Assembly: GCA_963210315.1 (NCBI GenBank) | Contig: OY723252.1 | Location: 1,178,001 to 1,242,000, forward strand | Direction of reading: 5' to 3' | DNA length: 64,000 bases | From: Rhynchopus euleeides | Lineage: Eukaryota > Euglenozoa > Diplonemea > Diplonemida > Diplonemidae | Part shown: positions 36,484 through 47,090 of the stretch, piece after piece | Layout of the letters: every line of letters starts with the position of its first letter | Numbering within the stretch: position 1 is the first letter of the stretch | Notes under the pieces: model-generated | Told to the model about the DNA's origin: nothing | The model's database searches: none | What the model saw: the letters and a program-made list of their open reading frames with translations, nothing else | Translations under genes and position numbers: made by a program

Positions 36484-36548
36484 AGGGTACCCCGAGAGAA
36501 TGTCACCCCCTGGGTGATATTCTGGGTGACATTCTCGAGGGGTACCCT
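36484..36548. repeat. 25-bp-arm foldback
   Basis: AGGGTACCCCGAGAGAATGT and onward (36484-36508) pairs with 36524-36548 with two mismatches around a 15-base loop that itself repeats GGGTGA.ATTCT. Repeated at 46804-46868. Confidence 0.7.
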
Positions 36549-36770
36549 CAGTACTTATCTTTTTCGAGTAGATTCTCGGCAATCTCCAGCCAGGGTACAG
36601 GGGATCAAGCAGGTCAGGAACGGACGGCCCCCAGGGTAACCCGTGCCCCCTCGCTGCAACATTGCATCATTTCTCTTCTTGCCCCCCCCTGAAACATCTG
36701 CACAAACCAACCTGCATAGTTGTCTTCGTCTTCAGAGCAAGGGCTCGGCGCTGCGTTTACTTACGTGTTA

Positions 36771-37533
36771 CAGGGGGGGGTCAAATAAACGTACTAAGTA
36801 CTACTATTCGGCGAACGGGCGGGCCTAAATCGACCTCGCCAAAAAAGTATAAAATGCTTTGCGAGCGAATAGACGTACGTAGTACGTCTATTCAACTTTT
36901 CCTAAAAACACTGTTTGCAGGGGCTCTGCGGGACTATTTGGTCCACCAGGGGCGCGCTGGTCACTGCTGCGTGCCCTGGCCCGGATCACTTCGTTGAAGG
37001 AAGGCCGGGGAGCGCCTGGCTGTGGCCCATCCTCTTGAGGCATTCCGTGAGCAGATGTAAAAAAATCATCGAACACCAGCCGAAGATATTGGCCCTGTTG
37101 GTGGATGTCACAGGTCTACGGTGAGCTTTGTCTGGGGCCATCCGTTCACATCTTCTCGGTGGTGGTGGGGACTGCGGACGCCGTAGCTGAGGGGAATGCG
37201 CGGCGGGCTTCAGCAGTGGTTCTGATGCCTCTGGACCGCATGAGCTTGCGGGTTTGCGGGGCCCGTGCACCCTGGTTCCCCGAAGTGGCACCAATAGACC
37301 TTGTCTCCATTCTTTGCCACAAAGTTTGCGGATTTGTGTGCCCCCTCCACTGGCAGGCGGTCCTCCAAAAAGAAAATCTCAAAAAAAACGAGATATTCCC
37401 CAAAAAAACGGGTGTACAAAGTAAGTACTTGTATTCAACGGCCCAACGTGCCCCAGAGCCCCAAAAAAATAAGTACTACTATTCGGCTAAGTACTACTAT
37501 TCAACTAAGTACGTTTATTCGACCCCCCCCCTG
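36771..37533. mobile_element. Tc1/mariner-like element, 763 bp, copy 1
   Basis: The ends read CAGGGGGGGGTCAAATAA and, inverted, CAGGGGGGGGGTCGAATAA, followed on both sides by AACGTACT; both are flanked by TA, the mariner target duplication. Subterminal AAGTACTACTATTCGG words recur inside, and a 12-bp palindrome GAATAGACGTAC/GTACGTCTATTC lies at 36867-36893. Minus-strand stretches such as FFGEYLVFFEIFFLEDRLPV and KSANFVAKNGDKVYWCHFGE look protein-like but are cut by stops and frame changes, so this is a non-autonomous or degraded copy. It was present before the unit amplified, since unit 2 has it too. Confidence 0.7.
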
Positions 37534-38153
37534 TAACGGTCTGACCACCTGTTTGGGTTTACCCCGCTTGTCGCGCGCAGGCTGTGAGACGGCAGTTCGC
37601 AAGATTGGTTGGTTGGCAGCCTCAGTTTCAGGCACGGCAGCATGCGGCTCAATCTTGGCTCCATCAATATGCTCCTGCTCGAGCTTCGGCAAATAGCGAT
37701 GCTGGTCGTAGTAGATAGTTTGCTGTGCACGTGGTTCGTTCCGCTGTGCAGATCCTGCCAGGTAAGCACTATGACTTCACAACCTGTGCTGCGGACAGCG
37801 CTTCGGGAGCCTCAGAAAGGCACCACAATTCCAAAGGCGGGGGGGCACGGGGCTAATTCGGGCGCCAAAAAAAAGTGTGGTATGTAATCCTGGCGGGGAA
37901 CCACAACCGGCAGAATGTAAAAACGCCAACAACAAAAGCTATCATGTAGAAAGAACGAAACACTAGTGCAGAAGCTCTCAACCGGACAACAAGGAAAGGC
38001 AGACACACAGCACATCCCGGTAGAGACGAATCACACGAGTCCGCAGGGCACAAAACCGCTGACATTTTAGGGGGGGGGGGCCCGGGGGGGGGGGGGGGGG
38101 CGGAGGGCGACAGCGTGAGGCTAGGTATGTGGTGCCTGGTCAGAATAGAGGGC

Positions 38154-39545
38154 TCAGCACACCGTGCATCTGCACCTTGAGTCTGACGCCCCCAGGAGGC
38201 GAGTGCGCTGCCCTTGGCCCGTTCCCGCCTCACACAGGTAGTCCAGAAGAGACACTTTCCGACTTTGGCAACTGCAGCCCCTTTGCGCCTCCTCCACCTG
38301 CCGCATGCTCTGCAGCACCTGTTGCTCCGTCATTGTCCTGCTGACACCAGTGGCAGGCGGCCCATACCCGAATCCCAGAAAGCCCAACCACAGTTCCTCG
38401 CTGGACACAAACAACAACTCGCCATCAAATGTCTCGGTGTAGCGTTGAGATGACCTGTGTGGCACGGTGCCAAAAGGACCGATTGTCCGTGTGTTGGTGC
38501 TGAATCCGAAAACACCGAGAGGCTCGTTCCAGGTGTCCGCGGACATCACAGTGTCCACACCGGTGATGAACTCGTCGCCACCCAGAGCTACAGTCTCGAA
38601 GCAGAGATTCTCATTATGTCGATCATTCATGGAAACAGTCTGCTTGTGTCGCAGGTACGTCCCGTCAGTGTAGGCGACACCGATCCCCGAAACAAAACTT
38701 CTCGAGTGACTGATGGAAGATAGGGTGACACACACACCGCAGATACGTGCACGGAGGTGCACACCTTCTGCACTGTCGTCGCAGAGATCCGTCCCAATGG
38801 CATTCTCAGGGAAGTGGTGCAGTGGAGTGCGACACACACGCGGGACATCGACAGGGCGTCCGTACCCAAAGCCGATCTGAGTAACAGAGTTGTTCGACAC
38901 CCGCCCTTTGACGTACATCAGCTCGTTGCCTGCACCGAAGTCGGTGGAGAAGACAGTGCGGATCCCTTCGTGAGTGTGGGCTCCGAACGGTCCCAGTTCG
39001 CGCTTGTTGGTGATGAAGGTGATGCTCTGCCAAGAGACAGCCACACACCAGCCCCTCACCCCCGTCACATGTTCATCCTCGTCAAGGGGGATGTGTGTGT
39101 TACTGGAGCTCATGAACTTCACACTCCCGTGACTCACACACATCCCGTTTGCGTAAGTGAGGGCCAGTCCCTTCTTCACCTCAGTGATGTCAGTGAACCA
39201 CACTGTAAAGTCGATGGCGACGAGACGACCCCAGGACGCTGCCTCAGCTCCATCATCAAAGGTAGCTCCGTCTTCAGGGCCGAAGGGTCCGAAGAAGGTG
39301 TCTTGCTGGATGACCACCAGCTCGACCGTCGCACCAGCCTCTAGCGGGGTGTGCTGCAGGAGCGTGTCGTCGCCGCCCAGCCCCTCGCCGCTGCCTGCCA
39401 AGCGCAGCAGCACATCGCCCGTCACGTGCCCCTCCGGACACAGGCAGCGCACAGCCTTGTCACGCAGGCTGCTCACCGTCTCATCGTGGTCTGCCTCCAC
39501 GGGCACACGCACATCTGTGCCGGCAAGGCAAGCAAACACCTCCAT
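38154..39545 (-). CDS. Lectin A copy 1: ubiquitin-like, two jacalin-type domains, C-terminal Cys motif
   Basis: 463 aa from the ATG at 39545 (MEVFACLAGT); the frame is open 11 codons further up, but lectin B starts at the same Met. Residues 1-80 fit a ubiquitin-like fold. Jacalin-type domain 1 (about 84-232): FDDG, LDEDEHVTGVRG, SITFITNKRELGPFG, TQIGFGYG. Domain 2 (about 244-397): GGDEFITGV, GFSTNTRTIGPFG, FLGFGYGPP. Jacalin folds are beta-prisms that bind mannose or galactose; a second, closed copy suggests multivalency. A short helix (TEQQVLQSMRQVEE) and the C-terminus CRCTVC follow. That end fits a CaaX prenylation box with a neighbouring Cys for acylation. No signal peptide, so probably cytosolic or membrane-tethered. 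A conserved GTGTCGGG.CCACACG block precedes the ATG. Confidence 0.82.
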   Translation of the reverse strand: MEVFACLAGTDVRVPVEADHDETVSSLRDKAVRCLCPEGHVTGDVLLRLAGSGEGLGGDDTLLQHTPLEAGATVELVVIQQDTFFGPFGPEDGATFDDGAEAASWGRLVAIDFTVWFTDITEVKKGLALTYANGMCVSHGSVKFMSSSNTHIPLDEDEHVTGVRGWCVAVSWQSITFITNKRELGPFGAHTHEGIRTVFSTDFGAGNELMYVKGRVSNNSVTQIGFGYGRPVDVPRVCRTPLHHFPENAIGTDLCDDSAEGVHLRARICGVCVTLSSISHSRSFVSGIGVAYTDGTYLRHKQTVSMNDRHNENLCFETVALGGDEFITGVDTVMSADTWNEPLGVFGFSTNTRTIGPFGTVPHRSSQRYTETFDGELLFVSSEELWLGFLGFGYGPPATGVSRTMTEQQVLQSMRQVEEAQRGCSCQSRKVSLLDYLCEAGTGQGQRTRLLGASDSRCRCTVC

Positions 39546-39998
39546 CGTGTGGTCCCGACACCCAAGACCGACACCCACTCCCTGCAGGGTTCACATGTGC
39601 CAGTGTGTGCGGTGGGGTCACGGTTACAAGGGGCAGGCACCTCAGTTTCCTCAACATGACTCAGGGCAAGGGGTGGGAGGGGAGTGGCTGCGGGGTAACA
39701 GGAACTGTTGCCTGCGGGGACGGTCCTATGCAAGTACCGCCCAGGCCGAAGAATGAGACTGGGCTAGGGTATGGCACGACTCGATGGGAACTTCCGATGG
39801 CAGGTCGTGCGCAGGAGTTTGTTGGCAAATCGAAGAAACGCATCTCACAGCACTGATCCCGGAATCACAAACACTAACACGTCCCACATCAAAATCACAA
39901 TCCCTCGCACCTGTCTCTGAAACCCGCCTACACACGAGTCCGGCAACGGGAAGTCGAACAGCGTGAGGCTAGGTGTGTGGTGCCTGGTCAGAATGGGC

Positions 39999-41372
39999 TC
40001 AGCACACCGCGCATCCGCAGCCTGAGTCTTTCGCCTCTGGCACAGGAATGGGCTGCAGTTGGCCTGTTCCCGTCTCACTCAGGTAGTCCAGAAGAGACAC
40101 ACTCCGTTGCTCCTTGGACGCCCTCCGGACCTCCTCCTCCACCTGCCGCATGCTCTGCAGCATCTGTTGCTCGGTCATTGTCCTGCTGACACCGGTGGCA
40201 GGCGGCCCATGCCCGAATCCCAGAACGCGCAGCCACCTCGACTCGCTGGACACAAACAACAACTCACCATCGAAGGTATCGGCGAAGCGTTCGCCTGACT
40301 GGGAGCCAAAAGGACCGATTGTGCGCTTGTTCGTGGTGAAGCCGACTTGTGCCACAGGATAGTCCGAAGTATTCCAGTTCATCCGAGTCTCCACACCGGT
40401 GATGAACTCGTCGCTGCCCAAAGCAACTGTGTTGAGGCGGACACCCTTCTGAGAATTGACATTCACGGAAAAAGTCTGGCTGTGTCGAAAGTAGGTCCCG
40501 TCAGTGTAGGCAACACCGAGACCAGAAACAAGACCCGGATCCGAGTCATCAAAATCAGAAACGGTGACACACACACCGCAGATACGTGCACGGAGGTGCA
40601 CACCTTCTGCACCGTCGTCATCGAGAGACCACCCGCTGACATTGTCATGGACGTGGTGCAGTGCAGTGCGACGCACACGCGGAACATCGACAGGGCGTCC
40701 GTACGCAAAGCCGATCTGAGTAACAGAGTTGTTCGACACCCGCCCTTTGACGTACATCAGCTCGTTGCCTGCACCGAAGTCGGTGGAGAAGGCGGTGCGG
40801 TTCCCTTCGCGAGTGGGGGCTCCGAACGGTCCCAGTTCGCGCTTGTTGGTGATGAAGGTGATGCTCTGCCAAGAGACAGCCACACACCAGCCCCTCACCC
40901 CCGTCACATGTTCATCCTCGTCAAGGGGGATGTCCTGCGTACGTTTGGTCAGAAACTTCAGATTCCCATGTGTCACTCTCCTCCCGTTGGCGTAAGTGAG
41001 GGCCAGTCCCAGCTTCACCGCTGTGGGCAGGGCCATGCACACAGCGACGGCGATGTGGACAACACGACCCCAAGACGTTGTCTCAACACCATCGTCGAAG
41101 GCGACCCCCTTGTCAGCACCGAAAGTGTCTCGCTGGATGACCACCAGCTCGACCGTCGCACCAGCCTCAAGCGGGGTGTGCTGCAGGAGCGTGCCGTCGC
41201 CGCCCAGCCCCTCGCCGCTGCCTGCCAAGCGCAGCAGCACATCGCCCGACACGTGCCCCTCCGGACACAGGCAGCGCACAGCCTTGTCACGCAGGCTGCT
41301 CACCGTCTCATCGTGGTCTGCCTCCACAGGCACACGGACATCTGTGCCGGCAAGGCAAGCAAACACCTCCAT
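39999..41372 (-). CDS. Lectin B copy 1: ubiquitin-like, two jacalin-type domains, C-terminal Cys motif
   Basis: 457 aa, paralogue of the neighbour 453 bp downstream. The first 78 residues are nearly identical to lectin A; the middle of domain 1 (LDEDEHVTGVRGWCVAV to GNELMYVKGRVSNN) is almost unchanged, while other stretches differ widely. Domain 1 has FDDG, SITFITNKRELGPFG and TQIGFAYG; domain 2 has GSDEFITGVET, GFTTNKRTIGPFG and VLGFGHGPP. It ends DSGCGCAVC, so the Cys-x-Cys-x-V-Cys terminus is kept although the preceding linker is not, which argues that the end matters. Likely role is glycan recognition inside the cell or at a membrane; the ligand is unknown. Its 3' end region is also similar to lectin A, which suggests duplication of the whole transcription unit. 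Confidence 0.82.
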   Translation of the reverse strand: MEVFACLAGTDVRVPVEADHDETVSSLRDKAVRCLCPEGHVSGDVLLRLAGSGEGLGGDGTLLQHTPLEAGATVELVVIQRDTFGADKGVAFDDGVETTSWGRVVHIAVAVCMALPTAVKLGLALTYANGRRVTHGNLKFLTKRTQDIPLDEDEHVTGVRGWCVAVSWQSITFITNKRELGPFGAPTREGNRTAFSTDFGAGNELMYVKGRVSNNSVTQIGFAYGRPVDVPRVRRTALHHVHDNVSGWSLDDDGAEGVHLRARICGVCVTVSDFDDSDPGLVSGLGVAYTDGTYFRHSQTFSVNVNSQKGVRLNTVALGSDEFITGVETRMNWNTSDYPVAQVGFTTNKRTIGPFGSQSGERFADTFDGELLFVSSESRWLRVLGFGHGPPATGVSRTMTEQQMLQSMRQVEEEVRRASKEQRSVSLLDYLSETGTGQLQPIPVPEAKDSGCGCAVC

Positions 41373-41457
41373 CGTGTGGCCCCGACACCCAACTTCCTGC
41401 GCCTGTATCTGCGGTGGGGCAGCAGTTGCGGAGACAGTGACGGGTGCGACACATGCA

Positions 41458-42012
41458 AGTGCTCAGCATGCAGGGTGCTGCACAGGCAGTGGGGCCGAAC
41501 AGGACAGGGGGAGAGGTGGGGGCGTGGAGGTGGAGGGTGTGCGGGTGTGGGTGTGGCAGGCTCATGCAAGATCCTCCATCAAATGCGGCGTTATCGGTGC
41601 TGCAGCAGAACAGGCTGGCTGGCCTGCAGGCTGCGATCACTTTATAGAATGTCCCGGTGACACTCTGCTGCTTGCGTGCTTGGGTTGCTCCTTGTCATGC
41701 TGAGGCTAGCGAGAAGTGAGGCGAGAACGGCAGTATTGTCGTTCAGGAGACCCGAGACCCGGGCTGGACCAACACGGACATTCTGGCAGTTCATGAGAAA
41801 CTATATTGGCATCTAAGCAGAGAGGCCAAGACACGACAAACTCCTTGCGCTCCATTCTAACCAGTCTTGAGTCACTTCGATGTCTCAAGGGTCTGGCATG
41901 GCTTCATATTCTGAAGATGTGCAGTGCACGTTGAGAAGAGAAATGTGAGATGGCAACTGCGGACAGCTGCATCGCGCCCGACAGGAAGCTCCGGCCGGGT
42001 GGCAAAACGGAA
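41458..42012. repeat. Internal duplicate of 35107-35660
   Basis: About 99% identical to 35107-35660 in the same orientation. It sits between lectin B and the next His-x-His gene. It extends past that copy (beyond GGCAAAACGGAAC) into the shoulder sequence shared with 31693 onwards. No gene. Confidence 0.8.
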
Positions 42013-42564
42013 CACATAATACCGAAGTGGGAAGAGGAGGGGTTGGGGTGGAGAAATGCGCGTGGGGGGGATGGGGGAGGGAAGGGGAACAACAACAAAA
42101 CAACAACAGCAAATGGGGTGTGCGGAAGAGAAGAGCAGGAGGGCAGGAGGCTGCAAAGTCTTCTTCTTGAGGATACCTCCTGCTTCTCGTTGCCCAACAA
42201 GGCTCGCTTCTGCCGCACACCCAAAAACAGAAATGGGGTCGATAGTCGACAAAATGGATGGGATACCCCACGCTGACAGCATATTGGCAATGCAGTTGCG
42301 TGGGGTCTTCGTTTGCATTTCTCTGAGCCCCTCCCCCACCAAGTCCGACCTACCTTCACCTTCACCTTCACCCACACACCAGCCAACACAGGCTTGCACA
42401 CATTAGTCTAGGAAGGGCGTGACGGACAGGTCACGCTGAGCAATGTATTACGAGAGCACACACTCCATCGAGGTGGCATCTAGCACGTCACAGACACATC
42501 CACGTGGCAGAAGTGGCTTCGCCACTGGCACGTCACAGACACATCCCACGACAGCACAAGGCGA

Positions 42565-44790
42565 TCAGGCCTCCATGTTCTCCTCGTGGACGTGTTCCTT
42601 GCTGGTGGTGACGTCGTGCACCACCTTGTGGCAGACGTGCCCGCCGACAACCTCCTCCGTCACCTTGCGCTCGGCGTGGAGGTGGTCCCCGTTGATCACA
42701 GAGTCGATCACAGTCGTCGTCTCCTTCCCGTTCGTGATGACGGTGAGGTCCTCGCACTCCTGCCCGTCCGGACCCTCCTTCTCGACCAGCTCGGTGTGGA
42801 TGCGCTCCCCGTTCACCTGCTTGTCGGTCGTGACACGCAGCTCAGACACCATCCCGGCGTCAGACGTCGTCGTCGCGTTTGTCACCTCCTTGTGGAACGA
42901 CTCGCTCGGCTTGTCGGTGATGACAGTCTCCTCGTGCAGGTGTGCGTTCCCCACGTCCGCATCGTGCACGATCTGCGTCACGTGTCCGCCCTTCACGTTC
43001 TTCTCCGTCACCTGCGTCTCCTCGTGCACGTGCACACCGTCGACGTCCTTGTCCACAACCTCCTTGTGCACGTGCTGCCCGCTCACGGCCTTGTCAACAA
43101 CAGTCGAAGTCTCCTTTGCGTCAGTGATGACGGTCTTGTCGGCGCACTCAACACGCCCGTCAGGAAGCTCCTTCTCGACCATCTCGGTGTGGATGTGCTC
43201 CCCGTTCACATCCTTGTCGGTCGTGACGCGGAGAACAGACACGTCACCTGCAGCAGTGGCCTTCGTCGTCGTCGTCACCTCCTTGTGGAAGTTGTCCTCC
43301 TTCTTGTCGGTGATCGTCTTCTCCTCGTGCAGGTGCTTGTCGCCCTTCGTTGCGTCACGCACCACCTGTGTGATGTGCTCACCGTCGACGTCACGCTCAG
43401 TCACAGTCACGTCCTCGTGGATGCGCTGGTCACCGACAGCAACGTCCCTGTGCACCTCCTTCACGCGCTTCCCGTCAACGTTCTTGTCCACGACCTCCGT
43501 CTCCTCGTGCACGTGCACGCCGCAAACGTCCTTGTCCACAACCTCCTTGTGAACGTGCTGCCCGCTCACAGCCTTGTCAACAACAGTCGAAGTCTCCTTC
43601 GCGTCAGTGATGACAGTCTTGTCGGCACACTCAACACGCCCGTCAGGCAGCTCCTTCTCGACCATCTCGGTGTGGACGTGCTCCCCGTTCACGTCCTTGT
43701 CGGTCGTGACGCGGAGAACAGACACGTCCCCTGCAGCAGTGCTCTTCGTCGTCGTCGTCACCTCCTTGTGGAAGTTGTCCTCCTTCTTGTCGGTGATCGT
43801 CTTCTCCTCGTGCAGGTGCTTGTCGCCCTTCGTTGCGTCACGCACCACCTGTGTGATGTGCTCACCGTCGACGTCACGCTCAGTCACAGTCACGTCCTCG
43901 TGGATACGCTGGTCACCGACAGCAACGTCCCTGTGCACCTCCTTCACACGCTTCCCGTCGACGTTCTTGTCCACGACCTCCGTCTCCTCGTGCACGTGCA
44001 CACCGTCGACGTCCTTATCCACAACCTCCTTGTGAACGTGCTGCCCGCTCACCGACTTGTCAACAACAGTCGAAGTCTCCTTCGCGTCAGTGATGACAGT
44101 CTTGTCCTCGGACTCGATGCGGCCGTCAGGAAGCTCCTTCTCGACCATCTCGGTGTGGATGTGCTCCCCGTTCACATCCTTGTCGGTCGTGACGCGGAAC
44201 TCGGAGATCTCGCCTGCGGGCGTGGTGGTGGTGGTGTGCGTCACCTCCTTGTGGAAGTTGTCCTCCTTCTTGTCCGTCACGACGGTCTCGGCGTGGATGT
44301 GCTGGTCGCCCTTGTCCACATTCTTCACGATCGTCTTGATGTGCTCGCCGTTCACGTCACGCTCGATCACCTCCGTCTCCTCGTGCACGTGCACACCGTC
44401 GACGTCCTTGTCCACAATCTCCTTGTGCACGTGCTGCCCATTCGCGTCCTTGTCAATCACTGTCGACGTGACGCCGCCCTTCGTGATGACGGTCTTGTCC
44501 TCGGACTCGATGCGGCCGCCAGGCAGCTCCTTCTCGACCAGCTCGGTGTGGATGTGCTCCCCGTCCAGATCCTTGTCAGTCGTGACGTGGAGCTCCAGGT
44601 ACTCGCCCTCCGGTGTGCGCTTCGTCACGTTCACAACCTCCTTGTGAAAGTTGTCCTCCTTCTCGTCCGTCACGACAGTCTCCTCGTGCACGTGCACGGG
44701 GCCGTCCTGGAAGTCGCGCACCACCTGCTTCACGTGAGCCCCAGCCACGTTCATCTCCGTCACGCTGCTGGACTGTGCAATGCTCGACAT
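42565..44790 (-). CDS. His-x-His repeat protein, copy 2
   Basis: Encodes a protein identical to the one at 32245-34470 (741 aa, start MSSIAQSSSV at 44790). Flanks are identical too, so no copy-specific regulation is visible. Confidence 0.75.
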   Translation of the reverse strand: MSSIAQSSSVTEMNVAGAHVKQVVRDFQDGPVHVHEETVVTDEKEDNFHKEVVNVTKRTPEGEYLELHVTTDKDLDGEHIHTELVEKELPGGRIESEDKTVITKGGVTSTVIDKDANGQHVHKEIVDKDVDGVHVHEETEVIERDVNGEHIKTIVKNVDKGDQHIHAETVVTDKKEDNFHKEVTHTTTTTPAGEISEFRVTTDKDVNGEHIHTEMVEKELPDGRIESEDKTVITDAKETSTVVDKSVSGQHVHKEVVDKDVDGVHVHEETEVVDKNVDGKRVKEVHRDVAVGDQRIHEDVTVTERDVDGEHITQVVRDATKGDKHLHEEKTITDKKEDNFHKEVTTTTKSTAAGDVSVLRVTTDKDVNGEHVHTEMVEKELPDGRVECADKTVITDAKETSTVVDKAVSGQHVHKEVVDKDVCGVHVHEETEVVDKNVDGKRVKEVHRDVAVGDQRIHEDVTVTERDVDGEHITQVVRDATKGDKHLHEEKTITDKKEDNFHKEVTTTTKATAAGDVSVLRVTTDKDVNGEHIHTEMVEKELPDGRVECADKTVITDAKETSTVVDKAVSGQHVHKEVVDKDVDGVHVHEETQVTEKNVKGGHVTQIVHDADVGNAHLHEETVITDKPSESFHKEVTNATTTSDAGMVSELRVTTDKQVNGERIHTELVEKEGPDGQECEDLTVITNGKETTTVIDSVINGDHLHAERKVTEEVVGGHVCHKVVHDVTTSKEHVHEENMEA

Positions 44791-45426
44791 TGTTTGAGTG
44801 GTGGGTGGGTGGGTGGGTGTTTGGTTGTTTCGGTCAATGTTATCTGCAGGTGTGGTGTGGGAGTCTTCGGTCGGACATAAGACACAAAACATCAATATCA
44901 ATAAACGCGTCTTGTGGGAGATGGGGGTAACTCAGCCACCGCTTTTCCGTTGCATTCGGCACCGTTCAGTGCAAAAGCTGACGTACGGAGGGGCGAAGGC
45001 AGGGAGCAAAACACCACTCGTTGGCCTGATGAAGGGTGGTGTTTGTTCTGTTCGCCCCCCTTCCAACCTTGCAAGAAAACTGTTGCTGCAAGTGGTAGAA
45101 AAACAAATACGCACAGGGAAGCCGTCTTGTCTAGTCCTCCCTTGACTCCCTAGTCGCACCGAAGGTGCTTAAACAAGTTTACTGAATGTGGTGTGTGGTG
45201 TGTGGGATGGCGGAATCTTGCTGGTTCAGAGGATGCAAAGCAGATAGGGGTATTGAAATGGAAGTCGAAGGAAGCACAAGAATGGTCTCCATTCACTCGT
45301 CGTGCAGCGAGAGGGGACTGTCAGGTCATCCAGGTCTGTTGGTTGGACCTGGATGACCTTGTGGCAGTGGGTGTGTCAATCATCAATCAAGGCACCGCAA
45401 GGGGCGAGGGAGGAGGCACATACAAG

Positions 45427-45980
45427 TGCTCAGCAAGCAGGGTGCTGCACAGGCAGTGGGGCCGAACAGGACAGGGGGAGAGGTGGGGGCGTGGAGGTGG
45501 AGGGTGTGCGGGTGTGGGTGTGGCAGGCTCATGCAAGATCCTCCATCAAATGCGGCGTTATCGGTGCTGCAGCAGAACAGGCTGGCTGGCCTGCAGGCTG
45601 CTATCACTTTATAGAATGTCCCGGTGACACTCTGCTGCTTGCGTGCTTGGGTTGCTCCTTGTCATGCTGAGGCTAGCGAGAAGTGAGGTGAGAACGGCAG
45701 TATTGTCGTTCAGGAGACCCGAGACCCGGGCTGGACCAACACGGGCATTCTGGCAGTTCATGAGAAACTATATTGGCATCTAAGCAGAGAGGCCAAGACA
45801 CGACAAACTCCTTGCGCTCCATTCTAACCAGTCTTGAGTCACTTCGATGTCTCAAGGGTCTGGCATGGCTTCATATTCTGAAGATGTGCAGTGCACGTTG
45901 AGAAGAGAAATGTGAGATGGCAACTGCGGACAGCTGCATCGCGCCCGACAGGAAGCTCCGGCTGGGTGGCAAAACGGAAC
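45427..45980. repeat. Internal duplicate in unit 2
   Basis: Counterpart of 35107-35660. Its partner in this unit is 51779-52333. Confidence 0.75.
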
Positions 45981-45983
45981 TGC

Positions 45984-46190
45984 AGAGAAACAATAATTCT
46001 CCATCAAACGTATCAGTGTAGGCTTCACGTCCTGACTTGGAGCCAAAAGAACCGATTGTACGCTTGTTGGACGCGAAAGTGATGTGTGCAATCGAACAGT
46101 CTCTGGGATCGATGTTCATCGTTGTCTCCACACCGGTGATGAACTCATCGCGGCCGAGAGCGACAGCATCAATGCAGACTTTTTTCGTCG
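45984..46190 (-). pseudogene. Jacalin-domain fragment, copy 2
   Basis: Identical to 35664-35870; truncated second jacalin domain with no start. Confidence 0.8.
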
Positions 46191-46803
46191 ATCACGAGGA
46201 CACAGAACACCCCCCCCCCCCTCAAAATCGAGCTCCTCTCGCTTTTTTTTTAGTGCGACCTGTGTTGTCAGTTTTTGTTTTGTTTAGTTTTGTTTTGCTT
46301 GCTTTGTTGTGGGGGTTTCCCTCTTCAGCGGGCTCGCTTCAGAGGGCTCAACACAGGCGAGGTTCAGTCCTCTGTGAGGCGCTTATATTGGGGGCCGGTT
46401 GGTTGCCCCCCCGGCCCCCAGTACTTCGGGCCGCGTCAGGCGCTGCGGCGCCACGGCGGGGCTGTCATCCCTCGCAGTTTTCTGTTCGTGGTGGGGGGGG
46501 GGGGGGGTTCGTTCAATTGATTGTTGGGTTTTTGATTTATGCCAGGAGATGTTACCTACGGCTTCTGCTCGTTGATCAGCGTGTGTATCGGCGCGTCGCC
46601 CAGTAGTTCAGCGGCGGACAGGTATCGCATGACTTCTTGCGGGTGACGCTTTACTGTAGATACCCTGTCCGGCAACTGTAAGAGAACAGTTCCAGACTAC
46701 TCTTTGTTGAGCGCACACTTGAGTCTCAAGGCTGTGTCGAGAACGTATCAAGTGGCATGAAGGTGCTAATCCTAGAGCTTTTGAACAACTTCCTTCGTTA
46801 CCT

Positions 46804-46868
46804 AGGGTACCCCGAGAGAATGTCACCCCCTGGGTGATATTCTGGGTGACATTCTCGAGGGGTACCCT
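46804..46868. repeat. 25-bp-arm foldback, unit 2 copy
   Basis: Same as 36484-36548. Confidence 0.7.
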
Positions 46869-47090
46869 CAGTACTTATCTTTTTCGAGTAGATTCTCGGC
46901 AATCTCCAGCCAGGGTACAGGGGATCAAGCAGGTCAGGAACGGACGGCCCCCAGGGTAACCCGTGCCCCCTCGCTGCAACATTGCATCATTTCTCTTCTT
47001 GCCCCCCCCTGAAACATCTGCACAAACCAACCTGCATAGTTGTCTTCGTCTTCAGAGCAAGGGCTCGGCGCTGCGTTTACTTACGTGTTA

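Larger units (their letters stand above)
32221..42540. repeat. Tandem array unit 1 (10,320 bp)
   Basis: Repeats at an exact offset of 10,320 as 42541-52861. All encoded proteins are identical between the two units. The one difference I can find is an extra G in a homopolymer (near 38100 versus 48420). Gene order on the minus strand, read from high to low coordinates: lectin B, lectin A, His-x-His protein. Confidence 0.92.
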
